From Deltaproteobacteria bacterium (GTDB lineage Bacteria > Myxococcota_A > UBA9160 > SMWR01): 6,900 bases of DNA. Of the stretch, positions 1-5,891 are shown piece after piece. Position 1 is the first letter of the stretch. Every line of letters starts with the position of its first letter. The notes beneath the pieces were generated by a model that was not told where the DNA came from, made no database searches, and worked only from the letters and a program-made list of their open reading frames with translations. The stretch is from the NCBI GenBank assembly GCA_029261905.1, contig JAJDAM010000787.1, positions 1 to 6,900 of the forward strand. Reading direction: 5' to 3'. The position numbers were made by a program, and so were the translations under genes.

Positions 1-174
1 ACAACGGCCCGCGGCATCCGGCTGGCCCCGAAGCCGGTCAAGACGCTGAAGTTGAATCGCGATGCTTCGAAGAAGAAGGCGACGAAGAGAAAGCCCACAA
101 AGCCGCCGGTGTCGGGATCGAGGACAGACGAGAAGAGCAAACCCAAAGACCCCGAACAAACCGACTTGTTCTGA
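1..174 (+). CDS. C-terminal tail of an unidentified protein (5' end outside window)
   Basis: Frame 1 is open from the left edge to a TGA at 172-174 and gives 57 residues. The tail is basic and low in complexity, with a KKKATKRK stretch around residues 24-31 and many Lys, Pro, Thr and Ser residues, so it is probably disordered. It ends in EQTDLF. The QTDLF ending fits the QL(S/D)LF-like consensus used by bacterial DNA polymerases and repair proteins to bind the beta sliding clamp, where the motif often sits at the end of a flexible tail. The protein could therefore be a replication or repair factor, but no catalytic domain is visible and the short motif may be chance. The gene converges on the minus-strand GFA gene with a 14-bp gap and no obvious hairpin terminator. 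The assignment as coding is well supported by the in-frame stop and the composition; the function is unknown. Confidence 0.6.
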   Translation, partial: TTARGIRLAPKPVKTLKLNRDASKKKATKRKPTKPPVSGSRTDEKSKPKDPEQTDLF

Positions 175-188
175 GCCCGGGCGCGCAG

Positions 189-539
189 TCAGTCGAGCCG
201 ACTTCCGGGAAGATGTCGTTGAGGAATCGCTCCCAGATCGACACCCTCGAGGCAGCGGACGTTCACGGTCCACAGATCAGGCGCGGTCCGGGGCCGTCGG
301 AACGGCAGTATCCCGCAGGTCGGGCAGAAATAATCCCTGGCCGTCCGGGTATGCCACTGATACAGCGTGAGTTCGTCGATCGGTGTGAGCAGTCGAAGCT
401 GCGAGCCCTCGACGCGATGATTCAGAGCCCCTCGTTTGCGGCATAGCGAACAGTCGCAGACCCGGACGTGGTCGAGGTCCATATCCACTTCGAAGCGCAC
501 CGCTCCGCAGTGGCACGACCCGAGATAGGTTTCGACCAT
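189..539 (-). CDS. GFA/CENP-V family zinc-binding protein
   Basis: This encodes 116 residues from an ATG at 539-537, with a GGAG-type Shine-Dalgarno about 7 bases upstream. Cysteines lie in the family pattern: C9-x-C11 (SCHCGAVRF), C28-x-C30-x2-C33 (VCDCSLCRK) and C72-x2-C75 (YFCPTCGI). These are the expected structural and catalytic zinc ligands of the GFA fold. The later stretch TVNVRCLEG (about residues 91-99) is also typical. The family includes the glutathione-dependent formaldehyde-activating enzyme (Gfa, S-hydroxymethylglutathione formation), but most members have no proven substrate. Formaldehyde activation is therefore only a possibility here. The protein is a single cytosolic domain of normal length, without signal peptide or membrane segment. 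No glutathione-dependent formaldehyde dehydrogenase is nearby. It is divergent from the methyltransferase gene across a 189-bp gap. Confidence 0.9.
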   Translation of the reverse strand: MVETYLGSCHCGAVRFEVDMDLDHVRVCDCSLCRKRGALNHRVEGSQLRLLTPIDELTLYQWHTRTARDYFCPTCGILPFRRPRTAPDLWTVNVRCLEGVDLGAIPQRHLPGSRLD

Positions 540-728
540 CGACCGTCTCCTCGCGAGATTTCTGCGCAGACCTCAGTGTAGTGGCGAATTCTCGTCGCTT
601 CTCGGCCATTGCATTCGCGCGCGCCACCGCTTGACCCGTCTCGGGTCGACCCCCTAGCCTTCAACGCGCCTGGCGCTTTGATCCATCACGCCTCAGCCGC
701 ACATCCAGGCATTGGAGGAATCATCCTA
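540..728. promoter_or_regulatory. Divergent intergenic region between GFA and methyltransferase genes
   Basis: This 189-bp gap separates two genes transcribed away from each other, so it must hold both promoters. On the plus strand TTGACC (631-636) and TAGCCT (655-660) are 18 bp apart and form a weak sigma70-like pair. The possible -35 overlaps a perfect inverted repeat, GACCCG-TCT-CGGGTC (633-647), which runs into the 10-bp palindrome GGGTCGACCC (643-652). Nested repeats at this place could bind a regulator. On the minus strand only a -10-like TACACT (580-575) is visible, without a convincing -35. No small gene is evident. The promoter calls are weak; the repeats are read directly. Confidence 0.4.
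714..719 (+). promoter_or_regulatory. Ribosome binding site fixing the methyltransferase start
   Basis: GGAGGA, a near-perfect Shine-Dalgarno, lies 9 bases before the ATG at 729. The same frame stays open upstream to a TTG at 609, but the added 40 residues have no matching ribosome site and would bury the signal peptide. The ATG at 729 is therefore the start. Confidence 0.8.
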
Positions 729-1511
729 ATGAAAGCCACCCGCTTCGCTCGACTGGTTGCGCTGCTTTTCGTCGTCGCAGTTTCCATTTCGGCTGAGGCC
801 AGCTCCGATCCAGCCTCCGAGCCCGCCACCGGACTGGCGCGCAGCCTCGCCGACGGCGACCGCATCGAGGCCGAAAAGCAACGAGACGCGGGTCGAAAAC
901 CCGCCGAGGTCGTCGCATTTCTGGGCATCGAGCCCGGCATGACGGTTCTCGATCTGATTGCGGCGGGAGGCTACTACACGGAAGTATTGTCGGTTGCGGT
1001 CGGACCCAGGGGAAAGGTGTACGCGCAAAACTCGCCCTACGTGTTGCAGATGCGCGACGGCGCCAACGAGAAGGCGATGACCGCACGATTGGCGGCCAGC
1101 CGCCTGGCGAATGTCGAACGTGTCGACCAGAACCTCGCCGAGGCGACTCTCGAAGCCGGCTCCATCGGCGCCGCAATCACCGCGCTCAATTTTCACGACA
1201 TCTACAACGGCCGAGGAGCCGACGCGGCCTCGAGCTTCCTCGCGGACGTGTATCGCCTGCTCGAGCCCGGTGGCGTACTGGGCATCATCGATCACCATGG
1301 AAACGCGGACGCCGATAACGAGAAGCTTCACCGTATCGACGAAGCGCTCGTACTGGCTGCCGTGAAGGCATCGCCGTTCGAACTCGATGGCTCGAGTGAC
1401 ATTTTGCGAAACCCGGCAGACGACCACACACTGAACGTCTTCGACGAAGCCGTCCGCGGCAAAACAGATCGTTTCTTGTTGCGGCTACGCAAGCCGGCCG
1501 CGACTCCCTGA
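729..1511 (+). CDS. Exported class I SAM-dependent methyltransferase-like protein (COG4798 type)
   Basis: This encodes 260 residues from ATG 729. Residues 1-24 form a signal peptide: a basic MKATRFAR, then the hydrophobic LVALLFVVAVSI, then a signal peptidase I-like SAEA site (the residues after it lack a lipobox cysteine). The mature part carries RDAGRKPAEVVAFLGIEPG (52-70), followed by motif I VLDLIAAGGYYTEVL (73-87), then VGPRGKVYAQ (91-100), a post-I acidic/aromatic region, ALNFHDIYN (152-160) and LLEPGGVLGIIDH (177-189). This arrangement is typical of the predicted methyltransferases grouped as COG4798, many of which have signal peptides. Motif I reads DLIAAGGYYTE, lacking the usual E/DxGxGxG pattern but keeping GGYYTE as seen in this group. 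The substrate is unknown, and how an exported protein obtains SAM is unclear, so enzyme activity is an inference. A same-strand oxidoreductase follows after 62 bp; joint transcription is possible but unproven. Confidence 0.8.
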   Translation: MKATRFARLVALLFVVAVSISAEASSDPASEPATGLARSLADGDRIEAEKQRDAGRKPAEVVAFLGIEPGMTVLDLIAAGGYYTEVLSVAVGPRGKVYAQNSPYVLQMRDGANEKAMTARLAASRLANVERVDQNLAEATLEAGSIGAAITALNFHDIYNGRGADAASSFLADVYRLLEPGGVLGIIDHHGNADADNEKLHRIDEALVLAAVKASPFELDGSSDILRNPADDHTLNVFDEAVRGKTDRFLLRLRKPAATP

Positions 1512-1524
1512 GTCGATCGGTTCG

Positions 1525-1554
1525 GTTTCCATCCCGTTTCCATCCCGTTTCCAT
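1525..1554 (+). repeat. 11-bp tandem repeat, 2.7 copies
   Basis: GTTTCCATCCC occurs at 1525-1535 and 1536-1546, followed by a partial copy GTTTCCAT at 1547-1554, with no mismatch. It lies in the 62-bp gap just before the Shine-Dalgarno of the oxidoreductase gene. Likely origin is replication slippage. Copy-number change could alter leader spacing between the two genes. Confidence 0.9.
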
Positions 1555-1563
1555 GTCATGAAC

Positions 1564-1570
1564 AGGAGAG
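1564..1570 (+). promoter_or_regulatory. Ribosome binding site supporting a TTG start
   Basis: AGGAGAG lies just before the TTG at 1574. The nearby ATG at 1553 is in frame but is followed two codons later by TGA, and the ATG at 1558 is out of frame. TTG 1574 is therefore the only start compatible with the conserved N-terminus MAHRVIIWGTGFVG. Confidence 0.75.
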
Positions 1571-1573
1571 ACG

Positions 1574-2644
1574 TTGGCGCATCGAGTCATCATCTGGGGG
1601 ACGGGCTTCGTAGGCAAGGCGGTGCTTCGCGATCTGTTGACCCATCCGGCGTACGAAGTGGTCGGTGTGATCGTGAACGATCCGGAGAAGGATGGAAAAG
1701 ATGCCGGTGAGATCGCCGGCGTCGAACCCGTGGGGATCCGCGCCACGCGAGATGCGCTGGCCGCATTGGCAAAGCCCGCCGACGCCGTCGCGTATTTCGG
1801 GCCGAGTGCCATGCATGCCGCGATCAACATCGAAAACCTGACGGCCGCGCTGCGCGCGGGCAAGAACGTGGTCGAGACGACCCTGGGCGTCTTTCAGAAC
1901 CCGAAACGTGTCCCGGATGAATTGCGGATGCCCATCGAAGACGCGTGTCGCGAAGGCGGCGTTTCGTTCTTTAGCGGTGGGATCGATCCGGGATTCGGCA
2001 ACGATCTACTTCCCCTCACCCTGCTCGGTCTGTGTGGTCGCGTCGACCGAGTACACACGACTGAGTTCTTGGATGCGGGCACGTATCCCGACCAGGCAAG
2101 CCTGCAGATGATGGGGTTGCAATCTTCGCTGGACGACCCGCCGCTGCTCGCCACGCCGGGTTTGATGTCCGGCATCTGGGGCGGACCGCTCTACATGATT
2201 GCCGAAGCGTTGGGCGTCGATGTGAGCGAAACGCGCGAGAACTATCAGCGCTGGGCGGCGCCCTCCCCGATCGAGTACCCACTCGGCCGCGTCGAAACCG
2301 GTCGATGCGCCGCGCACCGGATCGAACTCCAGGGCATCGTTCGAGGCGAACCCCGCATCATCATCGACCACATCCACCGCCTCGTGCCCGACGCGGCCCC
2401 GGATTGGCCACGCCCGAATTCCCATCCCGCGCACGCCAGCCGCATCCAGATCACCGGCAGCCCCAACATCGTGCAGGAGACCGTGATTGCGGACGAATTT
2501 GGGGGCGACGGCAACGCCGGTGGCTGCTTGTCCACAGGGATGCGCGCGGTGAACGCGATCCCGTTCGTATGCGCCGCGCCGCCCGGCATCCTATCGACGC
2601 TGGATCTACCGCTGATCGCCGGGCGCGGCGGCATGGGCCTGTAG
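1574..2644 (+). CDS. NAD(P)-binding oxidoreductase, dihydrodipicolinate reductase/2,4-diaminopentanoate dehydrogenase-like
   Basis: This encodes 356 residues from a TTG start. The N-terminus HRVIIWGTGFVGKAVLRDLL contains a Rossmann dinucleotide motif, GTGFVG (residues 9-14), followed by YEVVGVIV at the second strand. DAVAYFG (about 69-75) and GKNVVETTLG fit the nucleotide-binding half of the DapB-N/amine dehydrogenase fold. FFSGGIDPGFGNDLLPLTL (about 132-150) is a conserved glycine-rich segment of the group annotated as dihydrodipicolinate reductase-like or NAD(P)H-dependent amine dehydrogenase proteins. At 356 residues it is much longer than biosynthetic DapB (about 270) and has a different C-terminal half, so it is unlikely to be the lysine-pathway enzyme. 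The substrate is unknown; relatives act on amino or keto acids. No signal peptide is visible. The ATGGGCCTGTAG end of the gene lies inside a second 11-bp tandem repeat. The downstream fucose operon converges on it with a 40-bp gap. Confidence 0.8.
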   Translation: MAHRVIIWGTGFVGKAVLRDLLTHPAYEVVGVIVNDPEKDGKDAGEIAGVEPVGIRATRDALAALAKPADAVAYFGPSAMHAAINIENLTAALRAGKNVVETTLGVFQNPKRVPDELRMPIEDACREGGVSFFSGGIDPGFGNDLLPLTLLGLCGRVDRVHTTEFLDAGTYPDQASLQMMGLQSSLDDPPLLATPGLMSGIWGGPLYMIAEALGVDVSETRENYQRWAAPSPIEYPLGRVETGRCAAHRIELQGIVRGEPRIIIDHIHRLVPDAAPDWPRPNSHPAHASRIQITGSPNIVQETVIADEFGGDGNAGGCLSTGMRAVNAIPFVCAAPPGILSTLDLPLIAGRGGMGL

Positions 2645-2661
2645 TGGGCCTGTAGTGGGCC
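2634..2661 (+). repeat. 11-bp tandem repeat, 2.5 copies, spanning a stop codon
   Basis: TGGGCCTGTAG occurs at 2634-2644 and 2645-2655, then TGGGCC at 2656-2661, all identical. The first copy encodes the final residues and the TAG stop of the oxidoreductase gene; the second copy lies after it. It occupies about half of the 40-bp gap to the convergent mutarotase gene. Replication slippage is the simplest origin. Confidence 0.9.
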
Positions 2662-2684
2662 GTGCCGGCTAGCGCTCGGCCACT

Positions 2685-3014
2685 TCAATCCTGGTGGAAG
2701 ACCTCTTCCATGTCCGACCACCAGCTTCCGGGCGTTCGGGCGGGATCCGGAATCTGCATGGCTTCCATCACGTCCCACCACTCGCGCATGCGCGGCGCGT
2801 TCGCGAGCGTGTCCATCCGCGTGTCGAACTCGTCATCGGGGCCGTGGTACTCGTAGTAGCCGAAGAGCTGGTCACCGCGCAGGAAGATCGAGTAGTTGCG
2901 AATACCCGAATCGCGGATGGCCCGCTCGATCTCGGGCCAGATTTTCGCGTGATGCTGTCGATAGACGTCGATGCACTCGGTCCGGATGCCCAAAGCCTGC
3001 CCGAAGCGCCTCAC
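2685..3014 (-). CDS. L-rhamnose/L-fucose mutarotase family protein
   Basis: This encodes 109 residues, normal for the small PF05336 family that interconverts the alpha and beta anomers of 6-deoxy sugars. The catalytic residues known from E. coli RhaM are present at the same numbers: Y18 and H22 in DVYRQHHAKIWPE. The tryptophan pair REWWD (W79-W80) matches the C-terminal active-site tryptophan, and SWWSDMEEVFHQD is the usual family ending. NYSIFLRGDQLFGYYEY (40-56) is the conserved core. The GTG start at 3014 overlaps the aldolase stop as GTGA and has GAGGAG (3025-3020) 5 bases upstream. A longer in-frame reading upstream is a shadow of the aldolase gene. It is the last gene of the operon. The family name points to rhamnose, but the neighbouring enzymes point to L-fucose. 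The role would be to supply the anomer oxidised by the dehydrogenase. Cytosolic. Confidence 0.9.
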   Translation of the reverse strand: MRRFGQALGIRTECIDVYRQHHAKIWPEIERAIRDSGIRNYSIFLRGDQLFGYYEYHGPDDEFDTRMDTLANAPRMREWWDVMEAMQIPDPARTPGSWWSDMEEVFHQD

Positions 3015-3925
3015 GCCAGCTCCTCGGCAGCGAGTAGCGCGCGCAGCATGACGAGCGTGTCCGCGTCGCCCGCGCGATCGCGTGCGGACCGCGGCGTGCG
3101 CCCGGCCCCGACCCGGATGCCACGCAGCCCGACGCCCATGCGAAACCCTTCCGGAAAATCGGCGGCGCCAAACAGCGCATCGAATAGCCGTGCGATCCGG
3201 TCCTGCAGCCCCCTGCCCTCTTCGATGCGGCCGTCCGCCGCCAGATCGAAGAGTTGGCGCGTCAGTTCCGGTGCCACGCCGCTCGTCGCGTTCGTCCCAC
3301 CGTCGCAGCCGAGTTCCAGCATGTCGAGCAGGCAGGCATCCCAACCCGTCATGAACGAGAAATCCGGACGCTCCGGACGAATGGTCTCGAGCATCGACCG
3401 CATGAACGGCAGGTCACCCGACGAGTCCTTGATGGCGACGATGCGCGCGTGCGCACCGGCGAGCCGCTGCGCGGTATTCAGATCGATCGGCGATGCGAAC
3501 ATCGGGATGTTGTACAGCGTCACATCAATCGGTGTATTGCGACCAATTTCGTCGAAGTACGCCCAGACCCCCTCGGGCGACAGCTTGTAGTAGAACGGCG
3601 AGACGATTGCGACGGCGTCCGCTCCGATTTTCGCGTAGTACTCGCATGCGGCGAGGGTCTCGCGGGTATTGGCCTCGGCTGCGCCGGCGAGAACGGGCAC
3701 CCGGCCGGCGGTTTCATCGACGACGATCTCGATGATGCGTCGGCGCTCCTCGGCTGTGAAACGCGTGAACTCGCCGGTCGATCCGTTCGGGTACAAGCCG
3801 TGTATCCCGCGATCGATCAGCCACCCGACATATGCCCGCAGTTCGGCTTCGTCGATCGCGCCGCTGTCATCGAGGGGCACCACGTTGGGGCAGTAGATTC
3901 CCCGGAACCTGCGTGTCGTCGTCAC
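3011..3925 (-). CDS. DHDPS/NAL-family aldolase, probable 2-keto-3-deoxy-L-fuconate aldolase
   Basis: This encodes 304 residues, normal for the (beta/alpha)8 class I aldolases of the dihydrodipicolinate synthase/N-acetylneuraminate lyase family. Visible landmarks are the carboxylate-binding GSTGE (48-52), catalytic Tyr138 in TLYNIP, and Schiff-base Lys166 in VAIKDSSGD. The substrate is inferred from context. With dehydrogenase, lactonase and fuconate dehydratase next to it, cleavage of 2-keto-3-deoxy-L-fuconate to pyruvate and L-lactaldehyde is the fitting reaction, as reported for the Burkholderia L-fucose pathway. It is not the lysine-pathway DapA. The start is GTG, directly after the lactonase stop with no gap, with AAAGGAG (3939-3933) 7 bases upstream; the N-terminus TTTRRFRGIYCPNVVP fits the family. 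Its stop overlaps the mutarotase start. Cytosolic, probably a tetramer as in the family. Confidence 0.85.
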   Translation of the reverse strand: MTTTRRFRGIYCPNVVPLDDSGAIDEAELRAYVGWLIDRGIHGLYPNGSTGEFTRFTAEERRRIIEIVVDETAGRVPVLAGAAEANTRETLAACEYYAKIGADAVAIVSPFYYKLSPEGVWAYFDEIGRNTPIDVTLYNIPMFASPIDLNTAQRLAGAHARIVAIKDSSGDLPFMRSMLETIRPERPDFSFMTGWDACLLDMLELGCDGGTNATSGVAPELTRQLFDLAADGRIEEGRGLQDRIARLFDALFGAADFPEGFRMGVGLRGIRVGAGRTPRSARDRAGDADTLVMLRALLAAEELA

Positions 3926-3934
3926 TCACTCACT
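3923..3934. repeat. CACT tetranucleotide repeat across a stop/start junction
   Basis: Three perfect CACT units (AGTG on the coding strand) cover the aldolase GTG start, the lactonase TGA stop and the end of the aldolase Shine-Dalgarno. Gain or loss of a unit would change the ribosome-site spacing by 4 bases and alter the lactonase C-terminus. Three units are few, so active phase variation is not claimed. Confidence 0.6.
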
Positions 3935-4807
3935 CCTTTCGTCCAGCTCAGCGGCGCTGCTCGTCGCTGCGTTGATTGGGTGTGATTCGATTCGATAAAA
4001 GCGTGCGGCCGCTCCACCCAGGATGGCGCTCCGCTCGCTATCCCCCAACCCCTGCAACAAAACATCGGTCGCGGCTCGCCATCGCTCGAAACCGCCGGCG
4101 ATCTCCACGACGGGCCAATCGCTTCCCCACATCACGCGTTCCGGGCCGAAACAATCGACGACGTGATCGGCATAGCGCCGCAAGTCATCGACCTGCCAGT
4201 CCGGCCCCGCTTCGGTGACGAGACCCGAGAGTTTGCAGCAGGCAGTCGTGTCGCGCGCGATTCGCGCGAGGTCGGCCGCCCAGTCTTCGAAGCGACCCGC
4301 TCGAATCTCGGGCTTCGCCGCGTGATCGACGACGACACGCAAGTCGGGGTGACGTTCGAGCAGCACGACCACGCGTGACAGGTGCCGTGGGTGGACGAGC
4401 GCATCGAGGCTCAGATCCCGGTCGACGAGCGCGCGCAGCGCCGGGGCGATTGCCTCACTCAGCATCCAGTCATCGTCGGGAATATCCTGGATCATCGGTC
4501 GCACACCGCGAAACGAAGGTTCTCGTGCGAGATCGTCGAGCGTCCTTTCGACACCGGGATCCTCGAGCGGCACCCAGCCGACGACCGCTTTGATCCAGTC
4601 GGTCCGCTCTGCGAGCTCCAGCAGGAAACGCGTCTCGCCCACCGTTGCGGCAGCTTGCACGAGCACGGTACCCGTGATCCCCGCGCGCCGGATATGGGGA
4701 GCGAGGTGCTCGGGCTCGAAATCTCGATAGAGCACGGGTTCACTCGCGTCGAGCCAACCGTAGTCGCCTCGCTCCGGGCGCCAGAAATGTTGATGCGCGT
4801 CGATCAT
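3926..4807 (-). CDS. COG3618 amidohydrolase, probable L-fucono-1,5-lactonase
   Basis: This encodes 293 residues of an amidohydrolase-superfamily TIM barrel (Amidohydro_2 type). The N-terminal MIDAHQHFWRP holds the HxH pair H5/H7; VVVDHAAKP (158-166) supplies the barrel histidine region, and MWGSDWPV (227-233) contains Asp230, the expected general base/metal ligand after strand 8. FRGVRPMIQDIPDDDWM (99-115) is characteristic of the lactonase subgroup of COG3618. The role would be hydrolysis of L-fucono-1,5-lactone to L-fuconate, between the aldo/keto reductase and fucD. Specificity for fucose over galactose or other lactones is inferred from context. The ATG at 4807 overlaps the upstream stop as ATGA and has GAAGG 6 bases upstream. 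A 47-residue upstream reading is a shadow of the reductase gene. The last residues abut the aldolase GTG, so translation is probably coupled. Cytosolic. Confidence 0.88.
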   Translation of the reverse strand: MIDAHQHFWRPERGDYGWLDASEPVLYRDFEPEHLAPHIRRAGITGTVLVQAAATVGETRFLLELAERTDWIKAVVGWVPLEDPGVERTLDDLAREPSFRGVRPMIQDIPDDDWMLSEAIAPALRALVDRDLSLDALVHPRHLSRVVVLLERHPDLRVVVDHAAKPEIRAGRFEDWAADLARIARDTTACCKLSGLVTEAGPDWQVDDLRRYADHVVDCFGPERVMWGSDWPVVEIAGGFERWRAATDVLLQGLGDSERSAILGGAAARFYRIESHPINAATSSAAELDERSE

Positions 4808-5829
4808 GGGGTGCCTTCGATTGGGGAATCCGGATGCAGGAGACCGGCGTCGCGCAGGTCGCGGTAGAGGGCGCGCGGCACTTCGAGTTCCATCCACCGC
4901 ACGTTCGCGTCGACTTCTTCGGCATCGCGCATGCCGGGGATCACGCACGCGACCGCCGGATGAAGCAGCGGAAACTGCAACGCGGCGGCCGGCAGCGGGA
5001 CACCGTGTTCACTGCAGATCTCGCGCATTCGCTCGACGCGTTCGACCACCGCAGCGGGCGCGTCGCCGTAATCGAAGTGTCGGTTGCCGGCAGCCGCCTC
5101 GACGAGAATACCCGAATTGAACGGAGCGCCGACGATCAAGGAAGCGCTGCGTTCCTCGGCGAGCGGCAACAGCCCCTCGAGGGCGCGCTGTTCCAGCAAG
5201 GTGTAGCGACCCGCCAGCAACAGGCAATCGAGTTCCACGCACTCGAGCGCCTCGATACAGACTTCGCACTCGTTGACACCGAGGCCGATCGCGCCGACCA
5301 CTCCCGAATCCCGCAGTTCCCGCATCGCGCGGAGACCGCTCTGCATCGCGACGTCAAAAATGCCGCGATGCGGCTCGGCACCGTGCGTGAGCGCTCCGAT
5401 ATCGTGCATCAACAAGACGTCGATCCGATCGACGCCGAGTCGCTCCAGACTCGATTCGAACGACCGCATCACGCCGTCGTAGCTGTAGTCGAATACGGGA
5501 TCGAAGCGGTTGGCGTCGATGAAGCCTTGATCGTTGCGCGCCCCGCCATCGCGCGGGATCAACAGCCGCCCAACCTTGGTCGAAAGCGTGTACGCAGCGC
5601 GATCGACGCCCGATAGCGCTCGACCGAGTCGTTCCTCGGACAGTCCGTAACCGTAATAGGGAGCCGTGTCGAAGTGGGCGATGCCCGCTGCGAGGGCCCG
5701 GTCGATCGTGGCGGCGGCCACCGGCTCACTGACCGGCACATACAGATTCCCGAGCGCAGCCCCGCCGAAGCCCAAAGCGGTGACCGCTACGTCGCTGCGG
5801 CCCAACCGGGTGCGCGCATCGGCCTTCAT
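4804..5829 (-). CDS. Aldo/keto reductase, probable L-fucose dehydrogenase (D-threo-aldose 1-dehydrogenase type)
   Basis: This encodes 341 residues, a full-length AKR (beta/alpha)8 enzyme. The catalytic tetrad is visible: Asp54 in HFDTAPYYG, Tyr59, Lys85 in STKVGR and His142 in LLMHD. LGRSDVAVTALGFGGAALGNLY (9-30) and YGLSEERLG are typical of the subgroup that contains L-fucose/D-threo-aldose 1-dehydrogenase and pyridoxal 4-dehydrogenase. The role would be NAD(P)+-dependent oxidation of L-fucose at C1 to L-fucono-1,5-lactone. The Xanthomonas pathway uses an SDR enzyme for this step, so this locus uses a different family. It is the first gene of the minus-strand operon. The ATG at 5829 is chosen because the family N-terminus begins there; the frame is open further upstream to 6216, but that part runs into fucD. 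The ribosome site is weak (only a GACGAG-like stretch), unlike the genes after it. Cytosolic; the exact substrate is inferred from neighbours. Confidence 0.87.
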   Translation of the reverse strand: MKADARTRLGRSDVAVTALGFGGAALGNLYVPVSEPVAAATIDRALAAGIAHFDTAPYYGYGLSEERLGRALSGVDRAAYTLSTKVGRLLIPRDGGARNDQGFIDANRFDPVFDYSYDGVMRSFESSLERLGVDRIDVLLMHDIGALTHGAEPHRGIFDVAMQSGLRAMRELRDSGVVGAIGLGVNECEVCIEALECVELDCLLLAGRYTLLEQRALEGLLPLAEERSASLIVGAPFNSGILVEAAAGNRHFDYGDAPAAVVERVERMREICSEHGVPLPAAALQFPLLHPAVACVIPGMRDAEEVDANVRWMELEVPRALYRDLRDAGLLHPDSPIEGTP

Positions 5830-5871
5830 TCGCGACTCGTCATGGCTGCCACTTCGGATCCCGCCTGTCTC

Positions 5872-5889
5872 TTGTTGCCGTTGTTGCCG
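5872..5889 (+). repeat. 9-bp tandem duplication TTGTTGCCG
   Basis: TTGTTGCCG occurs at 5872-5880 and again at 5881-5889, followed by TTCGG. It lies in the untranslated leader of the reductase operon, next to the inverted repeats. It may be a slippage product or part of a protein-binding site. Confidence 0.7.
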
Positions 5890-5891
5890 TT

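Noticed and set aside
609..728. 40-residue N-terminal extension of the methyltransferase from a TTG
   Set aside because: It has no ribosome site, and the ATG at 729 has GGAGGA at good spacing and begins a standard signal peptide.
726..1427. Minus-strand open frame of 233 codons
   Set aside because: It is antisense to the methyltransferase and contains no recognisable domain.
2658..2682. Possible bidirectional terminator between convergent genes
   Set aside because: Only a short GGCCG/CGGCC pairing with a long loop and no T-run on either strand; too weak to call.
3015..3344. Upstream extension of the mutarotase frame
   Set aside because: It is an out-of-frame shadow of the aldolase C-terminal coding region; the family N-terminus starts at the GTG at 3014.
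2694..3590. Long plus-strand open frame of 298 codons
   Set aside because: It is antisense to the mutarotase and aldolase genes, rich in Ser/Arg/Ala without any domain, and is explained by high-GC codon bias.
3011..3925. Biosynthetic dihydrodipicolinate synthase (dapA), paired with the DapB-like gene at 1574
   Set aside because: The genes are convergent and not in one operon, the DapB-like protein is not true DapB, and the aldolase is locked inside the fucose operon.
4834..5616. Plus-strand open frame of 260 codons
   Set aside because: It lies wholly antisense to the aldo/keto reductase, whose catalytic tetrad is intact; no motif is seen in the antisense product.
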